Notes under the pieces: generated by a model
Told to the model about the DNA's origin: nothing
The model's database searches: none
What the model saw: only the letters and a program-made list of their open reading frames with translations
Part shown: piece by piece, positions 22,182-35,130 of the stretch
Layout of the letters: the number at the start of each line of letters is the position of its first letter
Position numbering within the stretch: the stretch's first letter is position 1
Assembly: GCF_028476545.1 (NCBI RefSeq)
Contig: NW_026733174.1
Coordinates: 331,001-395,000, forward strand
Direction: 5' to 3'
Length of the DNA: 64,000 nt
DNA from: Physella acuta
Taxonomy: Eukaryota > Mollusca > Gastropoda > Physidae
Program-made: the position numbers and the translations under genes

Positions 22182-23335
22182 TCTCAGCGCATAGCTGTTG
22201 TTATCCTACCTTTTTTTCATGCGAACAAATTGAAGATTAGCTTAATGTTCAGTGTGGCGTATGCAAGGGGATAGTGTGTGTGTGGATTTTTTGAAGTACC
22301 GTAATTATAGACCTAATAGGCCTACTCATGTTTTTGATGACTATCAGATCTGCCTGATTATACCAGCTAGGCCGATTACATAAACCGCCAGTGCGTGTAA
22401 TATTTTACCACATTTCTAAGTATTTATATAAAATAGTGGCTACAGAGGCCTAATACTACTAATAGTAAAATGTCAAATTCAAAACTTGGTGAGTTAATTA
22501 TTAAAATCCGAATTAAGTAAACGTTATTAGAAACACGTGTCATGATGCAACGCCTTGTGACCTACTTTACAATACCATGAGATCATGCAACACGTGTGTC
22601 TGATTACGTCAGACTTTGAGAAGGTTCCACACCTAATTGAGGTTACTGTACTAACGCAGTCTATCACCCCTCCCTGTTTCATACACACTCTTTTAAATAG
22701 TAAGACTACTTTGATAGGGGTATAATTTCAATGTATAAAAAAAAATGAAAAAAAAAAGATTCTCATTTACCGAATATCTTGTAATAAGGGAAATGTGTGT
22801 GGATGGGGGGGGGGGGGGGGAAGGTTAAGGCATTTTTGATAGACAGTGAACCACAGTAACAACATTTATTCAATAACAAGTCTGTATAATTAGACATTGT
22901 TAGCCCTACATTGCCACAGTTTGGTTCATTTAATTCCATTCTTATAATCTCAATTAAAATTAGCGTTTTTAGTATCGAAAGAATTAATGGGTCACTTGTT
23001 CAGTAGATCACCTGTACAGTGTCAACTTTACAACTGACCTTAGGGCAAATTACATTTTGGCCTACCAGCTGCGTACCAAACAAAATAGTGTCTGCGGATA
23101 ACAAGTGATGATTCGATTTACGAACTGCGAAAAAAATGCACACACGTCTTAAATTTGAATGTTTAAACATTGATATAAAGTGGTTTGACACATTTTTGAT
23201 AAGGTGATAAATCGACGAGCCGTGTAGAGTAGTGTAGACCTATATAACCAAATGTTAGGTGCTGAATATATAAGGAGAAGGGGTTTGTGTGGTGTTGTGA
23301 TACGGATAGAGACCACGGCACACATGTTTTGTTGG

Positions 23336-24333
23336 TAAACGGAAAAAAAGTCACAGGAAAAAAAAACACAGAAAAAAAGTCACACTTTTTGCTAGGAAAA
23401 AAAGTCACGGAAAAAAAGTCACAATGGAAAAATTTTATCGGAAAAAAAGTCACAGAAATAAAGTCACAGAAAAAAAGTCACACAAATCTTTTTAGAAATC
23501 TTTTGATTTATTTGTTAAGAATTGTAAAATTTTGTATGTTATTTTTGTGGGTTGTATTTTGTGATAGCATAAATTATTTATAGACGTTAAAAGTATTATG
23601 ATTTATACAAATTGTAAGTAAAAATACTCTAAGATAATTTACACAACAATCTTAACTTTTGTTACGTATTTAGTTACATACGCGGTAGAAAAGTTAACTA
23701 TAAAAGAAATTTAGGCACATCATTGTGTTTTGCATAGGTTTTGCCGTAGGCTATTCTATGGTCGGCCTCTCCTCAGTCGGCATTGTCCGAACATATTTTG
23801 TGTTGTTGACGTTTTGTGTCAATGACAGCCTTTGAACCTTGTCGGCTCTCTGTTTTGATCCTAAGTTTTGTTATGTAATGAGCGTGATAAATGTGGGCAG
23901 TAAAGATGGTTGAACTAAGCATAACTATTGTTGCGATGAGTTGAGGGTAGTAAGTAATTCAGATGACCTTACCATTTCACGGTAATTTAATTTAAAAAAA
24001 ACCGATGAAAACCGTGGACATTCTATTAAATGTTATAAGTATTATGTTTAAAAAATTACAATCTACATAATTCATACTAAATATTTTTAGATGAATTATA
24101 AAAATTACTATACGTATACAACCAACACACATTACATTACATTTAATTAATCTTAAGTTAATTTGCACTCTCTGAATATTTAATACATACAAGTATTAAC
24201 AACTCCCATGCAAATATATATTTGTGACTTTTTTTCCTGTGACTTTTTTTCCTGTGACTTTTTTTCCTGTGACTTTTTTTCTGTGTTTTTTTTTCCTGTG
24301 TTTTTTTTTCCTGTGACTTTTTTTCCTACAATC
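23336..24333. mobile_element. Foldback-like element with tandem-repeat arms
   Basis: The left arm (23341-23481) is a tandem array of GGAAAAAAAGTCACA. The right arm (24229-24326) is the same array in inverse orientation. About 750 bp of AT-rich sequence lies between them. Outside the arms are gttttgttgg (23326-23335) and gttttgttag (24334-24343), a plausible 9-10-bp target duplication. The flanks on both sides belong to the array at 24341-24780, so the element appears to have inserted into it. Long inverted arms built of short tandem units are typical of foldback-type DNA elements. There is no transposase frame. Confidence 0.6.
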
Positions 24334-24340
24334 GTTTTGT

Positions 24341-24780
24341 TAGGGGATGGTTATATAAAAACAAAGGGTTAGTGTGTTACGCTAACAGGTCACAGCACAC
24401 GTGATATATTAGGTACTGGACATGTAAAGAGATGAGGGTGTAAGTGTGTTGAGTGGACACAAAAACACATCACTCGTGAGTTGTTAGGTACTGGTCATAT
24501 AAATACAAAGAGAAGGGTTAGTGTGTTGAGTGGACATTGACAGGTCACAACACACGTGATGGGTACTGGTCATATAAACAGAGGGGCTAGTGTTTTGAGG
24601 GGACACACAGCACACGTGAATTGCAAGGTACTGGTCATATATAGAGAGGATTTAGTGTGTTAAAGGGACAACGACAGGCCACAACACACATGAGTTGTTA
24701 GGTTCTGGACATATATAGAGCGGTGCTAGTGTATTGAGGTGACACGGACACACAACACACTCGTGTGACACACGGATGCT
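24341..24780 (+). repeat. Degenerate tandem repeat, about 80-bp unit
   Basis: Five to six diverged units each contain ttaggtactggtcatata, a ttagtgtgttgag segment and a cacaacacacgtga segment. One more unit lies left of the foldback-like element (about 23225-23335), so the array was probably continuous before that insertion. Confidence 0.7.
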
Positions 24781-25269
24781 TGTGTTGCTTAACATTTTAT
24801 TCTCGAGTAGGTAATCGTAGGATCTCGATACGCATAGATTTTTTTTTCTTTATTAATAATTAATGATACACTGCCACGCCGACACTCCGCCGTGCAGTTA
24901 TTGCTCATTATTAAGCAATGCATGCGCGGGCGTCACACAATGGAGATAAAAGACACCATACTGTTACGCACCCCAGGGGAAAAGGGGGGGGGGGGGTTAT
25001 GGGATATTTCTAACATAAGAGGTCCACAGGAACATCGATGATGACGATAATCGTTAACATTATTGTATTGACAACATTGTCACCCACAAGATATGCTCAT
25101 TATACTGTTCCATAATGAACCAAAACGATAACTAATGTTGCCTCTAGTTTTCCCAACCTCCCCCACCCCCACCCTCTCGAGACTGGGCCACTCAGGTAGT
25201 TTTGACCCTTGGTCATCTCAAGTCACCGAACAAAGACATTTCTACGTAAAGGCGAACTTGCCTGTTAGA

Positions 25270-25600
25270 GTGTGTTGATAAGTGTTTGCGTGTGTAGTGT
25301 GTAACTATATGGTCGTATGTGTAGTGTGTAAAAATGTGGGTCGTGTGTGTTTTACACACGAATGTGTAGTCGTGTGTAGTGTGTGAGTATGTGGTCTGTG
25401 TGTAGTGTGTGAATATGTGGTGATATGAGGAGTGTGTTGATTTACAACCGTGTGTATACATTGATCCTGATATGTGGTCATATGTGTAGTCAGACAATAT
25501 GGAGTTGTGTGTGTAGTGTGTTGATATGTGAATAGAATGTGATCGTGTTTGTGATGTATTGTTTGTAATAGTGTGTATGTATGTGTTGAAAATATCATAT
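25270..25600 (+). repeat. GTGTGTAGTGTGTGA-type low-complexity array
   Basis: About 330 bases of gtgtgtagtgtgt alternate with atatgtggtcgtatg words, roughly 27-29 bases apart. Two minus-strand His/Thr-rich frames across it are consequences of the repeat. Confidence 0.8.
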
Positions 25601-25782
25601 CTGTAGCTTTATACTGCAATACCGGTCGGATTTAGAAGGATTAAACACTGCATGTCGTTACTTTATACTTTGAATTCATTCGCTGTCTAGATCTAGACAA
25701 CAATTGTTACTCTAGCTAAGACGAATCCTTACTGTACATATGGATACGGTCACGTCATCTTCTAAAGGCTCAAAAAAAAAAA

Positions 25783-26050
25783 GCCAACCACTGAAATAAT
25801 CCTTCAATCCCTCCCCTCCCTAAACCTCAGACATAATCCTTTAAACACAACCCTCAATAAACCACTGACATAGTCCTTTAAACCCAACCCTCCCTAAACC
25901 GCTGATATAATCCTTTAAACCCAACCCTCCCTAAACCACTGACATAATCCTTTAAACCCAACCCTCCCTAAACCACTGACATAATCCTTTAAACACAACC
26001 CTCCCTAAACCACTGACATAATCCTTTAAACACCACACTCAATAAACCCC
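25783..26050 (+). repeat. 37-bp tandem repeat, about 7 copies
   Basis: The unit is CCACTGACATAATCCTTTAA followed by acccaaccctccctaaa. The middle copies are nearly identical and the outer copies diverged. Confidence 0.9.
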
Positions 26051-26807
26051 TGGCCACTGACAAATTACTGCTATCCCATACCCACCAAAGTAATGTATCC
26101 TTAATAATATCCAACCTCCCCCCCTCCTCCGCCCCACTCCTCCGAACATTAAATACAAACCTACCCCTCCTGCAATCCACCCATTGAAAAAAGCGCACAG
26201 TCTGCATATTTAACACCTGTAATATGTCACTACTTCAGTTTAACACAGTCAAGCTAACAAATCGCATTCACGGCATGTTTTAACACGTACACGTACACTT
26301 ACGACTACCAACCCTAATCTAGGTCCCTGAGGTCGGTTTGTACACAGCACGAACGCTTAAAACAAACCCAAAAGACTAAATCTATATTTGTAACCGTATC
26401 ACGTTTGAAAAGCTTCGAGAGTACATCAGGGTGAAAATACCGCGCGTTGACATGTTTGATGTGTGTTAAAGCAAATCTTGGTGGGTTTGAGAGTATGTAG
26501 CACATTAAGCTAAAAAGAGGCATAAATTATGTGTACTGTGTAAAGGGTTGAAGCCGATGTATAGGAATTAGCAGACCGGTGATAGGTGATTTATGAATGG
26601 GAAGGTAAAATGTAATGGGAAGAAAAATGTGTGTGCGCATTTTTCAAATAATAGCACGGTGTGTGCGTAGTTTTATGTGTGTGTGTAGTTTGAATACATA
26701 TTTGTTGAATTGACTTACTGAAATTAATGTGAATCTAAGTATTGGTTGTATTTATTTATTTTTACTCTGATACCCAGAGAAGAAGGAACTTGTAAAGAAT
26801 AAGTCAC

Positions 26808-26910
<103 letters not shown>

Positions 26911-27902
26911 TTTAAAGGCATATAACATCTTTGTCAGCTTAAATAAAGCTATATAAATCTTGACAAAATTAATGCTGGTTTAATTTTGTTAATGGAGTAG
27001 ATTATTAAAAAAAAATAATAATAAAGATCCAAATTTAAAAAAAAAGTAAAAATTGACAATACACAATAGAAACAGTTGTAAGAAATGAATCGTATACCAG
27101 TTGTGCCAATGTACCCATCCATCCTTACACAACCGAAGTTTTGTAAAAATGTAAGAATAAGGATGGTTAGATGCGCTGTTATATAATAACGCTAACTACC
27201 CACACTCTTCCGTTTGTAGCCTATACGACATAACGAGTTAACATTAGCCTACATTAACCCAGTGTTCCACCCCCCTCCCCCACACTACTCTGTAGTCTAT
27301 CTATACGACCCCTAACATTAGCCTCCATTAACCCCTACTCTAACCAGTGTTCCACCCCCCAACTCTGTAGCCTATCTATAAGACCCCTTACATTAGCCTC
27401 CATTAACCCCTATATTAACCATTAACCCTACTCTAACCAGTGTTCCACCCCATTACGCTGTAGCCTATCTATACGACCCCTAACATTAGCCTCCATTAAC
27501 CCCTACTCTAACCAGTGTTCCACCCCCCCTCCATCCACCTGTAGCCTATCTATAAGACCCCTTACATTAGCCTCCATTAACCCCTACTCTAACCAGAGTT
27601 CCACCCCCCCTACTCTGCAGCCTATCTATACGACCCCTAACATTAGCCTCCATTAACCCCCTACTCTAACCAATGCCCCCCCCTACTCTGTAGCCTATCT
27701 ATACGACCCCTAACATTAGCCTCCATTAACCCCCTACTCTAACCAATGCCCCCCCCCTACTCTGTAGCCTATCTATACGACCCCTAACATTAGCCTCCAT
27801 TAACCCCTACTCTAACCCTGTGTTCCACCCCCCCTCCACCATACTGTAGCCAGTGGCGGAACTAGAAAAAAAAGGCTCCCCCGCAATAAAAAAATTAGGG
27901 CC

Positions 27903-28000
<98 letters not shown>

Positions 28001-28159
28001 TTAAAATAGATAGCTTAAATATGAAATAATATTTATTCATATAAAATCATACACATGTTTCGCACAAAACATATTAAAGTAGTTTAGCAAGCTCTGCTCA
28101 AAATTAGAAACTTTACATTGTTATTAGATCTAAATCTTTAATTACCAAGTATTGCAGAC

Positions 28160-28286
28160 TAATATTTTTATGAGTTTTAAAAATAAATTAAAATAATTAT
28201 TAATATTTGTGCATGGAGCTGAAGAGCCGCATCATGACATCAAAAGAGCCGCATGCGGCTCGCGAGCCGCAGGTTGCTGACCCCTG
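28160..28286 (-). mobile_element. Partial hAT MITE, inverted copy
   Basis: The reverse complement of the left part of the element at 28310, ending GGTTGCTGACCCCTG. Only one terminus is present. Together with its neighbour it makes an inverted repeat with about 125-bp arms around a 23-bp spacer. Confidence 0.7.
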
Positions 28287-28309
28287 GTCTATTTCATTGC
28301 AATATAATA

Positions 28310-28516
28310 CAGGGGTCGGCAACCTGCGGCTCGCGAGCCGCATGCGGCTCTTTTGATGTCAAGATGCGGCTCTCCAGCTCCTTGCACAAATACTAATAAT
28401 CTTAATAAAAAAATAAAATACTTGAAATAAAAAAATGTTAGTGGCTCTTTAAAACCAGGGAAATTTTGAAAATTGTAACTTTTGGCTCTTCCGCTTCAAA
28501 AGGTTGCCGACCCCTG
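28310..28516 (+). mobile_element. hAT MITE with CAGGGGTCGGCAACC ends
   Basis: A 207-bp element starts CAGGGGTCGGCAACCTGCGG and ends GGTTGCCGACCCCTG, a perfect 15-bp terminal inverted repeat widely seen in animal hAT MITEs. It includes the palindromic GCGGCTCGCGAGCCGC. Flanks carry similar caatata words, but not a clean 8-bp duplication. It sits inside the larger hAT-like element. Confidence 0.85.
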
Positions 28517-31139
28517 CAATATATAACCATTCTGAGAGAACAAACCAGAAAAAATTTAGTCCAAACCAATTAATAAGTACCATAGTATCAATGAAATGCT
28601 GGTCAAAAATATATAAAGACGTTAGCTTGATTCGTCAATGGTTTCTCGCGTTATGTTTATTTTTTTCATTTTTGGCTTTTATAATATCAATTTTGAAAAC
28701 ATTGATTTTTATAGCTATACTGTTGTATAGTACGTCTTATTTAAGTAACAATTCAGAGAATTAATTGCTTTTTAATGTATATAGTACAAAACTATTTAAA
28801 TGAGCTTCGTGGGCATCCCTATTTTAAAGAAGGGCAGTAAGTCATGGAAGTAGTGTAAATGTTTACCTACCTTTCAAACTTTCTTGTAGATTTTAAATTA
28901 TTTTTCTACGCAACAATCTCTGCTATAATAGACCTGTTTGTTTTGTTTTTTTTTTACAAAACCACTTTTAAGATGTATGAAAAACATAATTTTTGAAAAA
29001 AAAATGCATCGTTTTTTGGTCGGAACTGGGCCCCTAAACGTCCTGGGCCCCCCCGCATTGCGGGGTCTGGCGGTATGGTAGTTCCGCCCCTGACTGTAGC
29101 CTATCTATACGACCCCTAACATTAGTCTCCATTAACCCTACTCTAACCAGAGTTCCACCTGCCGGATGACAAATTTACCCTTCTGTGTTTACTCTTCAAC
29201 TTGGGGAAATTTTAGAACCCCATTTCCGCGTCGTCGGAAATTCCCGAGTTGTTTTATAACCGGACGACATCACGTGAGTGCTAGTGGGTGCGTGAGTGTG
29301 CGTGTGTGTGTGTGGCGAGATGTCTTTCCACGTAACAGTTATTTGCGTGTTACACTGTGAATTCAATGCCCTAAGAAACCGGATGAGTAATATTCTCGTG
29401 TTTCCAGCTTGTTCTGGATTTTTAAAATACCTTAGTCACAGCTTCGTTCCAACAAACTAAATGAAATGTCTGTAAAATTCATAGTGTTTTTCTTTTTAAA
29501 TTATATAAATGAAAATGTTAAGCAAATCGTAAATTAAACATATTGGTGGAAAAGTGTATCAATTTTATATGGGGAAAAATGATGGCAGTATCTCTTTTGA
29601 TGAAGGAGGGTATTGTTAGTTTAGTGCAAACATGCTAAGCCTCACGGTACAAAAATTAAAGGATAAACGTGATACAACACTATATTACTACAAGAGTACA
29701 CTAAAATATTCAGTGTACATACAAGTGCCGTACCCTCGCTAACAATGATCATAAATATTATCATCAGTCAACTCAATCAGACGACTGCACCCGACATAAT
29801 GAAGTCCCTCCCACCCCCTCCCCCACTGAAGTTTTTAAAATAAAAAATTAAAATTGCGAATGTAAAGAAAAATTACACCATGCATGATGTCATAAAAGAG
29901 TGAATATGCTTTTTTTGTTGCCTAGTATATAGTATATAACAAGACTTGATTGTTCGTGATTGAATAAAAAGATTGAAAAAATTAGACTGTGTGTATATGT
30001 GTAATCAAATTTAATCGTATGTGTGACTCTTATCACAAACCAAACTGCTTTCCCAGAAAATCCGCAAGTTCATTCTGGGAATTCACAAACGGTTACCTGC
30101 ACACCGTACTGCGTTGTATGTAGATCTGGTCCCGTATTTATGTTGGCTAGTGTGACATAAGAAGACCATCACGCGACGCGGTAAAACCTGACGGACAATA
30201 CAGGAGAAAGTTCACGTGAAGGACCTGGTAAAACTGCGCGCTTGTACCGCACTCGATGTCGCAATTCTCGGCGAATCGAAACCAACCTCAACACGCGATT
30301 TTATTCGAACAGTTTCAATTGGGGTCAATATAAGACTCTAAAACCTGACAGACAAGACAGACAAGCAGAGCTCAGCTCAACAAACCCCTCAAACTCACAT
30401 CCTTGTTCGAGAAAGCTGTTAAGTCAAGACTGTTTTTGCTCCCTGCTAAGGTATGTACGATTGTTATATGCCTATCTGTATCATATCCGGGCTGTTATAC
30501 AGCTTTTTAAAAATCTGAAATATGTAGCAGTATTACAAACAATTACCTATCAAGCTAACATTAACCTCTATTTTAACCCTATGTTACCCCCCCCCCCCCC
30601 CCATCGTCGTCTGCAATAAAACTTATCTGAAATATGTAGCAGTATTAAAACCTATCAAATCTTAATAATCAGTCAATCTGGATATGATGATTTATTCAGT
30701 TAACATTCGTGTCGTCTAGTGATATCTCCGCCGTCCTTACATACCTAGGGTTACCTGCGAACGAATACATGCTATGTCAACCGTGTCGATACTTAGGAGG
30801 TGTTATCTAACCCAGTCAAAATTATCCTACACTGAAATAAAAATTAAACGTTCTCAATGTAGAATTATCTCCCTGCCATAGACTAAGTCTTTACATTAAT
30901 GATTAAAGGCTTGATTTTTCTCCAAACTTATCTGTTTTTAATTAGAATAATTTGTATTCTGGTTTATTTCAACTTCAACTAATTTATTTCATCCTAATCA
31001 AGTTTATCTTGATCGCTTATCCAAAGGATTTTTTTATAAAACAAGATAATTAAAAAGTCTAGTGACAATTTTAGCGCAATTTCCTTATGTTATCTAAAAA
31101 TAGCTCTGTCGTAGCGTAAATCAAGAGCAGGGTTAGTAA

Positions 31140-31770
31140 AACCATTGGTTAGTTATTAAAACGTTTTTTATTAATTTTTTTCAGTATTTTACATGTTTTA
31201 TTTACAATAGAGTTACATGACTAAAAACCATTGCGCGCCTACTGAACGTGATGGCGCAGCCATGGAACGCGATGGCGCAGCTATTGAACGTGATGACGCG
31301 TGTGGTGTGGTTGGAAAAAATGCCTACTAATTCGGTCAAAATTTTAATTAATTCAAAATTTTTTTTGTGACCGAACGAAAGGATATTTTTGAAAACTTTC
31401 TTAGGCAATATTGTTCTAAATTATGGCAGGAATCGATTGGTACATGTTTCAAGTCGCTAAGTGGTCTGGTTGCCGAGATATGGGCCAAAAACTTCTTTTT
31501 CCGAGGTTTTTTTGGCTTTTCCGGGAAATCCATGAAAGAAACCCGGTATTTTTATGGCCTATGCTCATCCTCGTAACTTGCTTAACATATTTGCTTTTGG
31601 AACTAGTCCTCGATATTGCTTCGTTGAGGAGGAGATACGACTTAAAGCTGCGGACACACATTCATACATTCATTCATCCATCCATCCATCCATTCATCCA
31701 TCCAGAAATGACGGGTTAATAAACGCAATTCTCCAGAATGGAAATTGCGCTAAAAAACATAGCTGAAGAG
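31140..31770 (+). repeat. Dispersed repeat, unclassified, with ATCC-rich tail
   Basis: The first 200 bases (ttattaaaacgttttttatt ... ctactaattcggtc) recur at 51010-51215. They include an internal gaacgtgatggcgcagc motif repeated two to three times. The remainder has several overlapping short frames on both strands without recognisable domains. It ends in a (CATC)n tract at about 31670-31703. It could be the 3' end of a retroposon, but no reverse transcriptase sequence is visible. Confidence 0.5.
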
Positions 31771-32247
31771 TGCAGTCGTGTATAAATTAATTGCAACATT
31801 TCATCACAACAATATTGATTACATTTTTTTTTTTTACAAAAACGAAACAGTAAAATGACCCACTTTTCCACATTCACCCGTCAAAGTTTTAAAACGCAAT
31901 TTTAATTTTAAAACATAGTTTTAAATTGAATTTTGATTCGATTACATGTCTCGGTTTTTGCTTAGTAATCGAACACATCTAATTTGTATTCAATGGGTAT
32001 TCCTTTATTTCTATTTATATTGTCAGGTCGTCTTGAAAATTGTTACTACAACTTTGATAAATTATTTTAACCCTCTATACTCTATAATTTTGTTCCGCTT
32101 TTATTATCTGATGAATGTCAGCGTGGGTAGACTATTAATTAGTTTAATAAAGCAATGAATTTTAACTTTTGGGCGCTTCCAACCATACTAAGAATCTTTA
32201 TATTATAAGTGGAAAATAAAACAAGAACCAGTTTCAGCAGGTATGCT

Positions 32248-32440
32248 TGTTCTTTCAGAAATTTTTTTCTCTCGGGGTGGGGGTGGGGGGGGGGGGAAGA
32301 TACTTGAAAATTTTGGGGGACAATGGTTAAATAATTTATATTTTCTACGTAACTTATAATTGCAGTGGGGGTAGGTGTGCTTCCAAGGGGGAGGAGCCCC
32401 CCCCCACCCCCCTTCAAGAGATGGCTGAAAGAAACTCAGT
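32248..32440 (+). mobile_element. Family B element, both ends present
   Basis: The left end is TGTTCTTTCAGAAATTTTTT, followed by a G-run and the core acaatggttaaataatttat. The right end is CAAGAGATGGCTGAAAGAAAC, the inverse of the left. No target duplication is evident. Confidence 0.6.
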
Positions 32441-32934
32441 TTCCTATATGCGAATGAATCTTAAAACGTCAGGAATAAATTTTTAAAATTAAAAATAAAT
32501 AAATTACAAATTTAAAACTTCGCAGGTTTGTGTTGGAAGATTAAAAAAAAATATTTTAATTAAGTGAAACAGAAATTCAGGAGCTGAAACAGGAAAAGGA
32601 AACTGTTTAATAATGTCTGACTTCATTAGCTGAAACTTGAAAGACCATGAAATGTTACTTGAAATGGTTTAAAGATTAATTGAAGGAAATTAAATAGCCG
32701 ACCTTGGGGGAAAGACAAACTGTGAGACAACAAACACAATATGAAAGTAAACAGGAAGTGATATCACGTGAACAGTATTTTTTTTTAAGTCGTCACGTGA
32801 CGCGATCTTCTCACGGGGTCACATTTAATGATGATGTTAGTACAAACGAGAAGTTGGTGGCTAAAGGCGTGCACACGTGTAGGGCCCGCCGACACGGTAA
32901 ATAATAGTGGGTATTTGTGTCAACATCGCATTCA

Positions 32935-33118
32935 GAATTTTGTACAGATATTTTCTCCGGGGGGGGGGGGGGGGGGCACTTAAAATTACAGGTGGGGTGG
33001 GGGTGGCCACTGGTTAAAGTATATCTTTTCCATTTAAACTAGTAGGAACTAATTCTTTCTATTTTGTTCGGGGAGCCCAGCCCCCCCCTCCCCCCGAAGA
33101 GATGCCTGAAAGGAGCTC
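32935..33118 (+). mobile_element. Family B element
   Basis: Contains tattttctccgg plus a G-run, then cacttaaaattacaggt, the core cactggttaaagtatatctt and a right end GAAGAGATGCCTGAAAGGAG. It follows the order of the copies at 19483 and 32248. Confidence 0.6.
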
Positions 33119-33611
33119 CGATCGCGTTAACTTACTATTACTGACACTAATAATAGGTTAAATGAGACCATCAATATGACCATCAATCAGACGACTGTTT
33201 TATATATGATCACGTGAACGACACAGCCAATGGGAATTTTCACTCATATTTTAATATTTAAAAAAATGAATTAAGTAATAAACGGGACAATGGTTATAAT
33301 CTTGTCATTGGTAATCATTGTGGGTGATGTCACTGTTTTTCCTCCTTTTTTATTACAATTTTTTTTATAAATCATGTTGAATAAATAGAATAGTTATTAA
33401 AATAAATATTCAACTAATATTTATAATGTAAAATATGATTTGCCCGTCATCTCTAGTTGTATCTAGCTTACTTAGTTAAAATAATTGTAAATTAGCTATT
33501 TGTTAATATTAGGTCTAATGTGTTAAATTATCAAAAGAAAGGGAAAGATGCATTCCTTGATCTGCCCAAGCTTAAATTAAAATACCGACGTTAATTAACC
33601 ATACCAAAATG

Positions 33612-33731
33612 ATCATAACAGCATTGTATTTATTTCACTGTCGGCTTTTAGTAAAAATTGTATTTGGTTGGTCATAGCAGCATTGTATTTATTTCACTGT
33701 CGGCATTTTAGTAAAAAATGTATTTGGTTGG
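33612..33731 (+). repeat. Two tandem copies of a 60-bp unit
   Basis: Both copies contain gcattgtatttatttcactg and end tgtatttggttggt; they differ by a few bases and one indel. Recent local duplication. Confidence 0.85.
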
Positions 33732-34639
33732 TTAAGTCAACGCTCTGACTTGACGACGGCAAACTATGTACACACCGCCTGTGTTGGCGTGTTGTGAACA
33801 CCCACCACCCACGCACATTTTACATTCCCACAAAAAAAAAAGTCCACGTTACAGTTAACTACCTTGTAGATAACATGCTATTCGCACGAATCACGCTTGT
33901 TTGCCATTCAGTCAACCAAACCGCCCGGATTCATTTCCAATGCGGCTAGTTTCACGTAATAAAGGCCTATTTCTGCGCTGGCCTATGATCGACTGATTTG
34001 GCCTTATCAGAAAGTAAAATACATCATGCAAACAAAAAAAATTATTTTATAACCTTGTAAACCTAGATAAAAAAAACAATCAGACTGATATCTATTTAAA
34101 AAAAAAAAACCCGCTGATGATTTTATAACTGTTAAGTCAGATGAATTTTTAAAGTATCTAATTACCACTCAACCAGGGCGCTTTTAAAAAAGAAAAAAAA
34201 TTCCATCATTTGTCAGACGCACGTGCTATAAAATAACACCTGGTATTAATAAAAAAATATTATTGAGTTTAAACACAATGGGCACACATACAAAATCACG
34301 TGTTTTTTTCCAATTAATATATTAATATATGATACTATTGAGTTATTAATATAATTCCCAACGTGACTCAATGATCTATTTATATCGACGTGTCACCGTT
34401 GACTCAGTGCACGAGCTTAGGGTATCGAGTACTTGCACCTCTTTGAGTATTTTGTAATCGCTGAGGATTTAGACAGTACCGAATTAGATTACGGCTAGCG
34501 GTGCAAGCAAACTAAATTAAGTTGTTTTGGCCAGCAGTCCGATGTTACCTGTGGTAAAAATGTAACCAGTCGGTGATGACAAATGTAGTGAAAGATGAAC
34601 AGAGCTGGAATAAAACTAGCATACACTCTTTACCTTTTT

Positions 34640-35130
34640 TTTTTACTTTCTCGTATATACGAAGTATAGAGAAAGTCTTGTAATCGTGCAAAAAAAAAAA
34701 ATCGAGATTTTTGCAAATCTCGACGTTTTGCATCTCACTGATACGGAAAAACATAATTTTGCAATCTTGTCCGTATGTCTGTGTGTCTGTCTGTGTGTGT
34801 GTGTGTCCGTGTGTAAACACGATAACTTGAGTACCGTTACAGCTAGGTTGATGAAATTTCATATATAAGTATTTTATCAAAATCGTAGATCCGTATCAAC
34901 TTTTGAGCGATTTCTGACAACCGGAAGTGGTACTTTTTCTACTTTGAATTTTTCAAAAGCCTATAACTTGAGTACTATTTCAGATAGATAAATGAAATTT
35001 CACATGTAAGTAAAAGATCTAATTCTCTACCTTCTGTTAAATTTTGAGTAATTTCCGTTGACCGGAAGTAGTAATTTACGCTACTTCCGATTTCTCAAAA
35101 AACTAATGTAAATTTTTAAAGTAATAATAA
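34640..35130 (+). repeat. Dispersed repeat with internal duplicated segment
   Basis: Starts ttttactttctcgtatatac followed by gaagtatagagaaagtc. The segment ataacttgagtac...gatgaaatttca(tat/cat)gtaagt occurs twice (about 34820-34870 and 34970-35010), each followed by a ccggaagt(gg/ag)ta word. A (GTGT)n stretch lies at about 34772-34812. Sequences opening with a tactttctcgtatatacg-type end are common dispersed repeats in invertebrates. No protein is recognisable. Confidence 0.5.

Larger units (their letters stand above)
27851..29092 (+). mobile_element. hAT-like non-autonomous transposon, 1.24 kb
   Basis: Terminal inverted repeats are CAGTGGCGGAACTA at the left and TAGTTCCGCCCCTG at the right (one mismatch over 14). 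The target duplication ACTGTAGC is exact (27843-27850 and 29093-29100). The interior holds a (TA)n tract (27905-27995), two copies of another hAT-type end sequence (28160-28286 and 28310-28516) and AT-rich sequence. No transposase frame is recognisable; the 86-codon frame at 28504 matches nothing I know. Confidence 0.85.
27195..29160 (+). repeat. Satellite array (about 70-80-bp unit), split by a transposon
   Basis: The unit reads GTAGCCTATCTATACGACCC, then ctaacattagcctccattaa, ccctactctaaccagtgtt and a C-run. About eight units lie at 27195-27850 and about one more at 29093-29160. The 1.24-kb element between them is flanked by the 8-mer actgtagc, which is part of the satellite unit, so the array predates that insertion. 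Confidence 0.9.

Noticed and set aside
30340-30451. Possible untranslated exon ending CTAAG|GTATGT
   Set aside because: The donor is good, but there is no recognised promoter, partner acceptor or coding continuation; kept only as a remark in the gene-poor block.
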